Assembly: GCF_028769735.1 (NCBI RefSeq)
Contig: NC_088174.1
Coordinates: forward strand, 1,385,501-1,449,500
Direction: 5' to 3'
Length of the DNA stretch: 64,000 nt
Source of the DNA: Zonotrichia leucophrys gambelii
Taxonomy: Eukaryota > Chordata > Aves > Passeriformes > Passerellidae
Shown here piece by piece: positions 35,430 through 45,831 of this stretch. The translations under genes and the position numbers were made by a program. The notes beneath the pieces are model-generated. The model saw only the letters and a list, made by a program, of their open reading frames with translations. It ran no database searches and was not told the DNA's origin. Position 1 is the first letter of the stretch. Each line of letters starts with the position of its first letter.

Positions 35430-35770
35430 TCGTAGTAATTCCATGTCAAAGAGGAAATATAAATAAACTCCCCAAACAAAAGGAGCAAGGAAAAAATAAT
35501 TCTTTCAAACATTGGAGCAGGAACAATAGGGTAGGATATGCACTCTCTGGGGAGGGGTAATGGCTGAAAGCGATAGGAGCACAGTGCTGCCTTGGTCTGT
35601 ACCTAGCTGGGCTCAGCGAGGATTATTTATAGCAAATGTTATGGCAGAAGCATGTGTGACCTGCAGGCTCCCAGCTAGGGGAAGAGCTTTCCTGTGCTGT
35701 CTCTGGGATACAATAGACAATTATTTAGACACTATCTTTGTCTCAAGATATAAACAATTAAACGCTGGCT
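35430..35770. promoter_or_regulatory. Candidate enhancer-like unique block
   Basis: Words such as GGAACAATAGG, GATTATTTATAGC, GACACTATCTTTGTCTC and AGATATAAACAATTAAAC, typical of SOX/FOX/GATA-type sites, cluster in non-repetitive AT-rich sequence in intron 1. This is a compositional impression only. Confidence 0.2.
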
Positions 35771-36039
35771 ACTGATTTCTGCTCTGATGTTCAGACCATG
35801 CTTTCTTACTTAGGGATTTGTGGAGAAGGCAAGGATTTTAAAGAGATGTCCCAGCTGTGAAGTTCCTGAGGCATCTCTACCAAACTGACTTAATTGGGAA
35901 TGCAGAGCAATGTCACAAGCACCACGAAGTTGTTGCTTCCCAAAGGTTGGCAGCCAGTGGTTCAGTGTTGTTCAGCCGACATTAATGGGGTGTGGATGGG
36001 TGTAGACCCCTGAATCTGCCTGTTCCATTGTGTTTTGGC

Positions 36040-36200
36040 TCATCACTATGGTATTAAAGTACCTACAGCTGCTACTGGATAGTAATTAAGTGTTCTCACA
36101 TATAATTAACTACTTTCAACTGACTGCTGAACAGCTTAAATAATCTACATGTAATGGCAGATATTTTGGTATTAGAATGGTGACAGTTGGTGCCAAATAG
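36040..36200. promoter_or_regulatory. AT-rich candidate conserved element
   Basis: GGATAGTAATTAAGTG, CATATAATTAACTAC and TAATCTACATGTAATGG occur in a unique block with no similarity to the repeats of this window. Homeodomain-type TAATTA words occur twice. Function is unknown. Confidence 0.2.
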
Positions 36201-37369
36201 CTGGAGAGGTTGGGGAAACAGCTATTGTGCATCAAAACAACCTTGTGCTGGCAGATGACTCCTCCTTCAGGCTCCCTCCTTTTCCTGGGGGTCCCTGTCC
36301 ATCCTGGCTGCCAGAACCAGAAGGATCCTTTTGGATCCCTTCAGGACTCACCTCGGGTTTATTTTCTGTAGAGCAGAAGAATTTAGAATTGCAAAAGAGG
36401 GGAGATGTGTAGGGTGCTGCTGCTGTGGCTCAGTGGGCAGAGGGTCAATCTGCACCTGCAGTTCCTGGATCAGCAGTGTGGATCTGGAGGAACATTTAGC
36501 ACAGGTGCAGTGCCAGAGGTGTGTGGGCTTTGTGAGAAGCTTGGTCTGAAATCCACCTTCAGCAAGAACTGATCTATTATGTTCATTATTTCATTCCAGT
36601 TGTATTCCAGGGATTTTATATCTCTGTGTTCTTATCTGGAGCTTCTGCTCAGCTTTGCACAAGGAGCTGGGTGCTGGCTCTCTCCTTCCCAGTGTGTGTG
36701 AAGCTGATCCTGGCTTGGTGTAAGGTTTTAGAGCTCTGTGTGCTGCAGAGCCCAGGGCTGGTGCCCTGTTGAGCTGCCTGGCAGCTCCCTGCAGTGCCAG
36801 CCCATCTCCAGAGTGGGGCTGTGGTGTTTGCAGTGAGCTGCTCCCTGCCTGGCAGCACCAGCGCCGGCCCAGTTTGTCTGACAGATGCACTGGAGCAGCT
36901 CTCTTCTCTCCCTTGGCTGCAGGCAAAATGAGTCTCCTGCTCTAATTTCATTGTGTTTGGCCATCTCACAAACTCTAAAGCTCCCTGAAATGGGAAGGAA
37001 GTAATGTTTAAATTATACATGAGTGAACTGATTTACTCAGCCTGAAGTTTTGAGTTCCGTCCTTATAAATACAGGGCTGGAGCTCTCAGTCTGTGCATCC
37101 ATCCGTCTGCCTGGTGGACATTGAATTAGCAGGAGCACAAATGCAGATCCAGGACTGTAAAAGCTTTGGCTTAAACCAGTGCAAACCAAGTGGGGCAGAT
37201 GCTGCAGCCACTGGGAGCGTGTCCTGTTTGCCTGGGGTTATCTTGTCTGCTAGTCTGCCCTCAGTGATGGAGCAGATCATTGCTGCAGGGTCCCTTCTGC
37301 TACTGGCAAGTGGTGAAGTCCACCAGGTTTCTGAAAATATTAAAAGAGTGGGTGGATGTGACTCTTGAG

Positions 37370-37470
37370 GACATGGTTTAGTGGTCAGGGTGGTGGTGGT
37401 GGTGCTGGATTGATGTTTGGAATTGATCTTAGAGGTTTTATCCAACCTTAATGATTCTGTGATTCTAAAA
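37370..37470 (+). mobile_element. CR1 LINE 3' fragment, plus orientation
   Basis: GACATGGTTTAGTGGTCAGG, GATCTTAGAGGTTTTATCC, AACCTTAATGATTCTGTGAT and TCTAAAA make a short, recognisable CR1 3' end with the octamer-type tail. Confidence 0.85.
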
Positions 37471-39059
37471 CTCAGTGTTTTGATAATGTCTGTCCATTCC
37501 CTGACTGGGAAGGGATTCAGACTGTTACTCTGTCTGTCTCCTGCTCCTAATGGAGGGGTTTAGCTTCCTGTGGAAGGGATTTTGCAGAGCATGTGAAATG
37601 CTGGTTCAATTCTCTGGTTCCTTCCTATGGGCACGGGCCCCGCGCTCCTTGGGGACCCCGGTGCCGGAAAGTCGTAACTGCGCTCGCTGATGGGCTGGAG
37701 ATCCCTTTTGCAGATGTTTCACCCAGGTCTCTCCTTCCACCTCGATTGAAATAAATGAACAATCAAGCTGCAGTGCTGCCATGCCTGGCTGGGGCCCAGC
37801 AGCAAACCGTCCTCCTTGACCCAGAAACAGAGGATGCTGAGTTTTTGTAGGGGCTGCATTGGTTTATGGGGTGGGGATCTGCCAGGTGGGCAGGGACTTG
37901 CTCATCAGGCTGCATCCTCAGGGTGTGCTCTGTGGGCAAACACAGCTCTGCCCTTGGTCCGTGGATGCGGCACCCAGCAAGTCTGAAATGTCTGCGGAGA
38001 CATAAACAGAAAGGGGGAGAAGTCACCATTCTCTCCCTATTTGTTTGACCTAAATACATTGAAGTAACTGTACCCCCATGAAAGAGATAATTTCCTGACG
38101 CTGGAGAGCTTAACATCTGTTTCCTCCCATTTTTTTTCAGTGGTAGAACATGGTAACGGAAGGACTGGCGGGGTTTTCTTTCCTCTTTTTCTTTTGTATA
38201 GCAAGAGGCGCTGCATGCTTGGGCTAAATACGCTCTCGGAGAGCAGACAGGTTTCTCTCAAGGGTTATATGATCATTTGTTCTCTATTTTCTCTCCTTCC
38301 TGCCTCCCCCCGCCCCTCCTGGAGAGGAGCGGATACAGCGAAGCCCGGGCAGGACTTCCTTAGCTCAGCCATGCCTCTGGCAGGCTGCGCCGCGTGCCCT
38401 CTCCCTGTCACCCCCCTTCCCCGAGAAACAATGGCCAAAGGCTCCTTCTTGTTTGTTATTTTGGATCCTGCAGAGGAAGAGCCGAGTGGAAGATCGTGTC
38501 CCCGGGGGCCCTCAGTGCATTCCAGCTCTGGCAGCGCCCGCCGAGGCTGTCGCTCCAGCCCTGTGCTCCTGGGGGGGCACACTGGGCTTGGAAATGAATT
38601 TAGCACTGCTGAGGGGTGAGGGGAGAGGGATGGAGAGCCTTGGAGGGGTGTCTGGAGTCCCTGCTCCACAGTGAGTGCAGATCCTGTCCTTGAACATCCA
38701 GCACAGCGCAGGTTGTCACAGTGCCAGGAGGAGCTGGGCATTTCTACCAACTGTTCTGGCATGGTTTGACCCCCCCAGCTTCTCCTTTGTACATGGGGGA
38801 CACTGAGCCTCAGACCCTCTCTGCCTCTAAAATCTCCAGGATGACCTTGGGTCTCTCCAGGTGCTTTGTGGAGGAGAGCACAGTGTCTGGCATGTGATCC
38901 TGTCTAGGCTGCCCCAAGGGCAACCCTATCACCAATTTCCTCTTTGTTCCCTTCAAAGGTTTGTTGTTTCTCAGGGCCCCAGACAAAATAGTTCTTTCAG
39001 GTCACTTGATAGAAGGGATTTACCATTTGCCTGGAACCTGGAATATCCCACAGCACCAA

Positions 39060-39265
39060 GGGATCCTGGAAGCACAGAATGGTTTGGGTTGGAAGGAACC
39101 TTTGAAACCATCTTGTTCCACCTGTGCCATGGGCAGGGACACCTTCCTCTATCCCAGGCTGCTCCAAGCCCAGTCCAGCTTGGCCTTGGACTGCCAGGGA
39201 TCCAGGGGCAGCCACAACTTCTCTGGGCATCCTGTTCCAGTGCCCTTCTAGTCCTTCAGAGCACT
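39060..39265 (-). mobile_element. CR1 LINE fragment, minus orientation
   Basis: CACAGAATGGTTTGGGTTGG, AAGGAACCTTTGAAACCATC, ACACCTTCCTCTATCCCAGG and GGACTGCCAGGGATCCAGGG are the reverse complement of the CR1 3' part; 5'-truncated on the right. Confidence 0.85.
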
Positions 39266-40827
39266 AAGTATATATTTCTTACAAGTTACTTCTGCTTGTT
39301 GCCCAAAACCTGCAGAATTCTGAAGAAGATTTCAGGGATTGTGTGGTGCCTGCCTGGCAAACAGCCTGAACTGTGTGCTGTTAAATGAGCAGTTTCCATC
39401 ATTAGGATCTCTTGAGAAAACTCAGCCTGGATCAGACTAATCCGAATTTCCTCACTGATGCTTCCTTTCTAGTAGGTCTTGCTACGCTGCTGCCTTTGGA
39501 CCTGGTGTTGTGGTTTAGCCTGGTTAAACAGCCTGGTTTTGCTCTGTTTGTGGATAACTTGTGTTATCAGCAGCAGGAGATTGCCCATGGGAAGTGTCAC
39601 TCCCTGAGGGGTGGCTTGTGACAGCCCTGATTGCTTGGGCCTGATTCAATGTCCTTTAAGTCTGTGAGAACTGTCAACTTTAGTGGGTGTTCCCTGGGCC
39701 TGTTCTGTTTTTTCTGCTGGCTGTCTGCTAAATCACACTGAAAAGGAGCAAAATTGCTCTTACTCCCACCTGTATTGTGCAGGAAGAGCCTGTTGCCAAG
39801 GGAATGTTGTGCAACCACGAGTGAGATACAGACACCTATTTCTTTCTTAGAGATTGGGATAACACAAAAAATATGGAAAGAATTTGGAGGGGGAGTCATG
39901 GCTGCAGATACAGATGTTTGTGTAACACACCTGGTGCCCTTGGCTGGGGATTTTATTAATCTCAGTTTATTCATCCCCCTCAGTGACCTGGAAAAGGAAA
40001 GTGAATTTTCAGAATGAAGGGCTGCTTTGGGAAGAGCAGGGCAAGGCAGGGACCCACACAGCCCCTGTGCATTGGAGCTCTTGGCAGTGTTTGCTTGATA
40101 GCTGGAGTTTTGTATAACTATCTTCCCATCCAGGTGAGATTCCGTGTGTTTTGGAGAGCAAACATGTGAGCCTTTTGTCTCCAGACCTGGCTCAGCCACC
40201 CTCCTTAGGCTCAGGCAATCTGTGGGCAGTGGAAGAGGTGGAAGGTAATTGTGTTTTCTGTGGTTAAAACCCTGCTTTAAGTGATGGTAGTCCCAGCTCA
40301 GCTGCTGGGTGGTGACTCGCTACGACTTGACATCTGCAACTGCAGCTCAAGGAGGGCAAAAATAAACATGTGGTTGACAAGTGGTGTTGTTTTCTGACTA
40401 ATAGCTGTTCCCACAGCGTTTCTTCAAAACCTCTTTCCCCTGCACCCCAGAAAGGTGAGCAGTGGTTCATCAGACACTCTCAGGGCTGCTTTCCTCCGTA
40501 TTCAAATTGTATTTTGTCATGATGGGCCTAAATGCCCCCAAGGCCCTGTGGTTTGGTTGGTTGGTAAAGCCACCTTTGCCCTGCTTGGCTGGGGCAAGCA
40601 CAGGTTGCCCCAGGCAGCTGCTGCAGGTGTTTGCAGAGCAGTGGGTGCTGTGTTCAGCAGCTCCTGCAGGCACTGCAGCAGAGCAGATTTGGGCTCCTGC
40701 TCAGGGAACACTGCAGGAAGGTGGCTGAAATTTGCCTTGGGGGTGGGAGGTTTGCTCTGGGTGGGGCAGTGCCAGTCCTGGGGCTGGAGCTGGCTCAGGG
40801 GCAGTGCTGGGGGTTGGCTCCTGCCAA

Positions 40828-41276
40828 GGTCAGCCTCTGGTTTTGATGCCTTTAGTTTTAGTTTTCATGTTTTCCAGACTCTGTACTGCATTAGTTCATA
40901 ACTCTGAACTCCATATAAAGTGTTAGCATCTTCTCCTCACAGCTCAGTCACACAAAACAATCCTTTTCCAGCCCCAGAACCAAGGACACCACTGCAGCTT
41001 CAGGCCCAAAAAGTGGAAACAACAGAGAATTGAGGAGAGCAAACTGGGAGGATAGGACTGCTTAACCCAGAGCTGGAATTGGACAATTAACTGCAATATG
41101 GAAATGGACCAAAACTGATAAAAGTGTGAGAACTCGTGATCCTCATCCAGCTTGGGTGTAGCCCTGGCTGGGCTCTTGTGCTGCCCAAGGTGAATCCTGT
41201 GAAGGCCTTTTAATAAATCCCCACTTTATTCCTTTAACTCTGTCCAGCCTCTGCTCCAGGAGCCTCTCAAGGCATC
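40828..41276 (+). mobile_element. Solo LTR (family B copy 2), plus orientation
   Basis: Homologous along its whole length to the element at 31245-31708, in the same orientation and about 9.6 kb away. Shared blocks include TGTACTGCATTAG, GGAATTGGACAATTAACTGC, AATATGGAAATGG, GGCTCTTGTGCTGCCCAAGG, AATAAATCCCC and the final AAGGCATCA. No sequence between the two copies looks like retroviral gag, pol or env, so they are more likely two independent solo LTRs than the ends of one provirus. Confidence 0.65.
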
Positions 41277-42357
41277 AGTTTCAGTGTGTGCAGTCCTGCA
41301 GGTGTGAATGGGGGGAATTCAAACACCCACAAGGTGGTTTTGAAGATGAGGCGAGGTTCAGGTGAGGCTGTGGTGGAAGGGGAGGTGGAGAGGAGGAACC
41401 AAACACTGGTCACAGAGTGGTTCTCCTCTCTGCTTTGAGTGCTTGGGTCTGGCTTCATGGTGGCAGCTCTAATTTACATCTGCTTTAAAGCTGCTTAAAA
41501 AAATAATACAAACCCTCCTTATTTAATTTTAAAGCCACCCATGTGCCCTGTGATTGTGGATTCTGTTGCTTCTCTGGGGAGGGCTGTGCAGGATCTGTGC
41601 CTTGTTACGGGCTCTCTTTTGCCTCCACATGAGGAACAGCCTGTCTCCTCTGTGCTAGCATCCCTCCAAAGACTTCACAGGCAAGCCTCTTCCCTTTGAA
41701 TCTTCTTTCCTCATGCAGGATCCACCCAGCCAAAAACAATAAAACATAAAACTGGAAAGAGAAAACAAACAAAAAACCAGGGCCATTTGTGATTTCTGTC
41801 TTTTGCTGCCAGTTGGCTGCACGACTTGAAACGACTGAAGTGCTCTTTTTTTTTTCCCCCACCACTCCTTCCAACCCATTCCAATGTGTTAGTCTTTAAG
41901 TTGCAGCAGGAATGTCTGGGAATAACTCACATCCCAAAGTGACAGCCTGAGAAATGAGGAGCTGGTCTCCTCCTCAGGCACCAGATGGAGGAACTGTCCT
42001 GCTCAACCCTTGGTTTTTTGGGAACAAAAGCTTCTGTGGTCTCTGCAGGGACCCATGGCAGCACAGCTCCAGCATGAAATTCTGCTGCAGGGTTTAAATG
42101 GAGGCAGGTGGTGCTGAGGCCCAGAAGTGTCTGGGGAAGGAGGTTCTCTCTTAAAACCTCCATGGTGGTGGGTACAGAAGGCTGAATAAAGAGACAGCTA
42201 GAACAGAGCATCAGCTTGGACTGGGCTTGGACTGGGCAACTCTCAGGTGTGACTGGAGGCACCCACTGAGCTGGGGGACTGCATGGGGTGTGTGTGGTTG
42301 GGCTGGGGAGCTGTGGGGTCTGTCTGGCAATGGGATAGACCCCACAGGGCATCCAGG

Positions 42358-43738
42358 GTGTGCAATTGTGAAGTGTGTTTGGCTGTATCCAGCGATGCTG
42401 TGCAGCTGTGGGATGTATTTGGTAGTGCTCATTTAGACTGTGTCACCGTGGGGTGTATCTGGCTGTATTTCTTCAGGATGTGTAACTCAGTGGGGTATAT
42501 TTGGTAGGGTACATTTAGGCTGTATCAGTGTGGGGTGTGTTTGGCAGTGCCCATTTATGCTGTGTCAGTGTGGGGTGTATTTGGCAGTATTCCATCAGGA
42601 TGTGTAACTGTGGAGTGTTTTTGGCTATATCCAGTGATGTTGTATAGGTCTGGGATGTATTTGGCAGTGCACATTTAGGTTGTGGGAGTGTGTGGTGTAT
42701 CTGACTCTATACTATCAGGTTGTGAAATTGTGGGGTGAACTTGGCTGTATTCAATCAGGAAATGTAGCTGTGGGGTGAGTTTGGCAGTGCCCATTTAGGC
42801 TATATCACTGTGAGGTGAGTTTGGCATTGTGCAGTGATGCTGTGTCAGTGTGGGGTGAGTTTGGCAGAGTAGATTTAGGCTGTGTCACTGTGGGGTGTAT
42901 TTGGCAAAGCACATTTAGGATGTGTCACTGGGGTGTATTTGGTAGGGCACATTTAGGATGTGTAATTGTGGGGTGTATTTGGCTGTACTCCTTCAGGATG
43001 TGTAACTGAGTGGGTTGTATTTGGTAGGGTACATTTAGGTTGTGCAACTGCGGGGTGTATTTGGCAGTGTACATTTAGAGTGTGTGAAGTTGTAGGGCAT
43101 ACTTGGCTGTATCCAGTGATGCTGTGCAGCTGTGGGGTGTATCTGGCAGTGCCCATTTAGGCTGTGTCAGTGTGGGGTGTGTTTGGCAGTGCCCATTTGG
43201 GGTGTGTCAGTGTGGGGTGTGTTTGGCAGTGCCCATTTAGGCTGTGTCAGTGTGGGGTGTATTTGGCAGTGCCCATTTAGGCTGTGTCACTGTGGGGTGT
43301 GTTTGGTAGTGCAGATTTAGGCTGTGTCACTGTGGGGTGTATCTGGCAGTGCCCATTTAGGCTGTGTCACTGTGGGGTGTATTTGGCAGTGCCCATTTAG
43401 GCTGTGTCACTGTGGGGTGTATTTGGTAGTGCAGATTTAGTCTGTGTCACTGTGGGGTGTGTTTGGTAGTGCAGATTTAGGCTGTGTCACTGTGGGGTGT
43501 GTTTGGCTGTGTCACTGTGGGGTGTATCTGGCAGTGCCCATTTAGGCTGTGTCACTGTGGGGGTGTATCTGGCAGTGCCCATTTAGGCTGTGTCACTGTG
43601 GGGTGTGTTTGGCAGTGCCCATTTAGGCTGTGTCACCATGGGGGTGTATCTGGCAGTACCCATTTAGGCTGTGTCACTGTGGGGTGTGTTTGGTAGTGCA
43701 GATTTAGGCTGTGTCACTGGTGGGGTGTGTTGGGCACA
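42358..43738 (+). repeat. 40-bp minisatellite, about 34 copies
   Basis: The unit is GCTGTGTCACTGTGGGGTGT plus ATCTGGCAGTGCCCATTTAG (40 bp). From about 43100 to 43738 the units are nearly identical, while those from 42358 to about 42900 differ at many positions and include longer variant units with CAGTGATG or CATCAGGATG. The homogeneity gradient implies that recent turnover is concentrated at the right end. One frame runs through groups of units giving C-V-T-V-G-C-I-W-Q, which is an artefact of the 40-bp period with point changes. Confidence 0.95.
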
Positions 43739-43806
43739 GGCAGTGCCACCAGTGTCTCCCCCACAGCCCAGGGCAGAGCCAGCAGTGCCTCACATAGTGA
43801 GGTGCT

Positions 43807-43833
43807 TTTTTGCCCTTTAATAAAGGGCAAAAA
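43807..43833. repeat. 27-base perfect palindrome containing AATAAA
   Basis: TTTTTGCCCTTTAATAAAGGG followed by CAAAAA reads as a 13-bp stem around a single A. It contains AATAAA on the plus strand. It sits between the 40-bp minisatellite and a degenerate tandem repeat. It might be part of a diverged LTR or a chance structure. Confidence 0.7.
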
Positions 43834-43914
43834 TGGCCAGGAGGAGTGAAGGGGGGATACAAAAAGGTGAGAAGCAGCTCTGTGAGTACTGAGGCTGGTG
43901 AGGATGAGGTGCTG

Positions 43915-44185
43915 AGCAGGGGTTGATCCCTGGCAGCAGTTGTGGCCTGTGCAGGCCCCACACAGGAGCAGCTTCTCCTGACGGGAGCGGGACCTGTGAT
44001 GGCTCCACATGGCAGGAACGGGACCTCTGGAGGCTCCACACAGGAGGAGGGGGATGTTTCTGGTAGGAATTGTATCCTGTGGAGCTGATTTGTGGCAGAA
44101 ATTGTAACGAGTGGAGGCCCCACAAGGGCGCAGTTCTCCTGACAGGAGCTGTGGCCTGTGAAGGCCCCACGGGAGCCTGGGCTAG
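43915..44185 (+). repeat. Degenerate tandem repeat of about 80 bp
   Basis: GAGCAGCTTCTCCTGACGGG, GGCGCAGTTCTCCTGACAGG and related AGGCCCCACA/AGGCTCCACA words recur with alternating spacings of about 28 and 50 bp. It may be an old minisatellite or part of an unidentified retroelement. Confidence 0.6.
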
Positions 44186-45831
44186 GTGTGAGAAGGAAGG
44201 AAGGACAACTATCATGTCCCAATCATACCTGTCCCAGTTCCCAATCATTCTGCACCCCTTGGGGGGACGTAGATCCCCTCAGAAATGGGGAACTTGAGCC
44301 ATGGTGGGTGGGGGTAAGACATTGTGTTAGTTTTATGTTTGTTTCTCGTTATCCAGATCGGTTGGTGATAAATCGTATTGCCAAGGATTGGAAAGGGGTC
44401 ACTTGTATTTTTATAGCAGCCCATCAGCTTTTTCCTCTTATTTTCCCCCTTGCCTCGGGTGGGCAGCACAGTGAGTGGACATCTGGCAGCCCACCACAGC
44501 AGCAAGCACTCATTTCTGCTACCCTAAGCACAGCTGGTGCCAAAAATGCTTGGCACAAGCCCTGTGGCAGGGCTCATGGAAAGCCAGATGACTGTTGTCC
44601 ATAAAAAAGAGGGATGCTGGTTGTTTCTCTTGGCTGTGCTCTGCTTCTGTGGTGCCTCTGCCATCCCTGGGGGTTTCATGGGTTGTCCCTTGTTGGAGGC
44701 AGACATGGTGGCAAGGTAGAAACAGACTTGACTGAATTCAAGGGTCATGAGATGCCCCGGACAGTAGCTGCTGCATTAATAACCTTAGTTTTACCATAAA
44801 TAGCAAGTTTAAATGTTTTAAGTAGATATGGGGCCTGTTCACAGTGCTAGTGTGGCTCTCCTGCTGCCTGGGAGAGAGTTTCTCCATTGTCAAACCTATG
44901 TCTTGGGGGCTCACTATTTCTTTCTTCTTCCTTCTAAGAGTAGGATTGGAAATTGAGGGAATTTAACCCAGTTGAGTGCCTGGCATGTAGTTCTGTTTTC
45001 TAGACAGCAAACCCAGGACCAGCAGATCCAGCCCCAGGAAGCTGTAGTATTGAGACAGGGTAGATGTGTTCCAGGGGAAGGGAAGCTTTAGGAGCTGAGC
45101 AGGAGTTCAGCTGTATTCCCACAGCTGCTTCAGAGGGATTTCCATTGCTGCTGTGAATGGGGGAACTGGATTTTAATCCTGTCCACTGGAACTCACTTGA
45201 GGGGAACACATTTTTTGTAATGTTGATTGGTGACCAAGCAGCTTTCATTGAGCAGAGCAGTGCCAGGAGGGATTCCCATGCTGGTGCCATCACTACTGTA
45301 TGAAAAACCTGGCTTGGATATTCCACGAGTTTTCTGATGTTTCAGTATTTTAGAGTTGCATTGCTTCCAGGAAAAGGCTCATCCTGACTTTTCTTTGAAT
45401 GGCTGCCTGGAGAGACTGAGCTGTTGGGAGCATGGTGCCAGTTCCTGGTGGATGGGGATGGTGGAGATGACAGTGACATATGCAGGGGCACTGATTGGAA
45501 TTTCTTCTCTCTGCCATGAACTCTGATGCATTTTGAGTCTCTGAGACTTGCAAAGTGAAGATGTGATTCATGGGATTCTGAGCATACTTTGTGGTAACTT
45601 TATTAGTGCAGGAAGTTTATTTGTGGTCACTGAGTGTTCAGTCATTTAAAGGAGATTTAAGTAGCTTTAAAATTTATATGGTTTGGAAGCAAAATTTTAG
45701 CCTCCCTGGAATCAATGGGCAAAACCACCACCACCACCGCTGGGATAAGGGTTGACTTGTGATGCTTTATGAAATGTGTCTTCTAAAAGTTTTCTGCTCT
45801 AATTGCATTCCTTTGTTCTTTTCCCTTAAAG

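Larger units (their letters stand above)
21836..45831 (+). other. Intron 1 of the ASEF-family gene (inferred)
   Basis: It runs from the donor GTAAGA at 21836 to the acceptor TTTTCCCTTAAAG ending at 45831. Within it I see only repeats (listed separately) and unique sequence. The stretches 21920-27060, 29000-29700, 30000-31240, 32110-37360, 37480-39050, 39300-40820, 41280-42350 and 44190-45820 show no supportable exon. The frame at 45900-48578 is by far the only one with protein-like composition. A further, unrecognised alternative first exon within this intron is possible. Confidence 0.5.

Noticed and set aside
37621..37695. Small CpG cluster in intron 1 as an alternative promoter
   Set aside because: Only about 75 bases, no donor site or initiator-like context nearby.
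31295..41276. A full-length provirus between the two family B LTRs
   Set aside because: No frame between them resembles gag, pol or env, and the interval contains CR1 insertions and ordinary unique sequence; kept only as a low-interest check.
42211..43696. Cys/Trp-rich frames (TVGCIWQCPF) over the 40-bp repeat, at first sight like a small cysteine-rich protein
   Set aside because: The frame changes every unit because 40 is not a multiple of three, and the pieces are broken by stops; it is repeat translation.
28541..43738. CRISPR-like arrays (regular 37-bp and 40-bp repeats)
   Set aside because: The units are contiguous with no unique spacers, and the genome is vertebrate.
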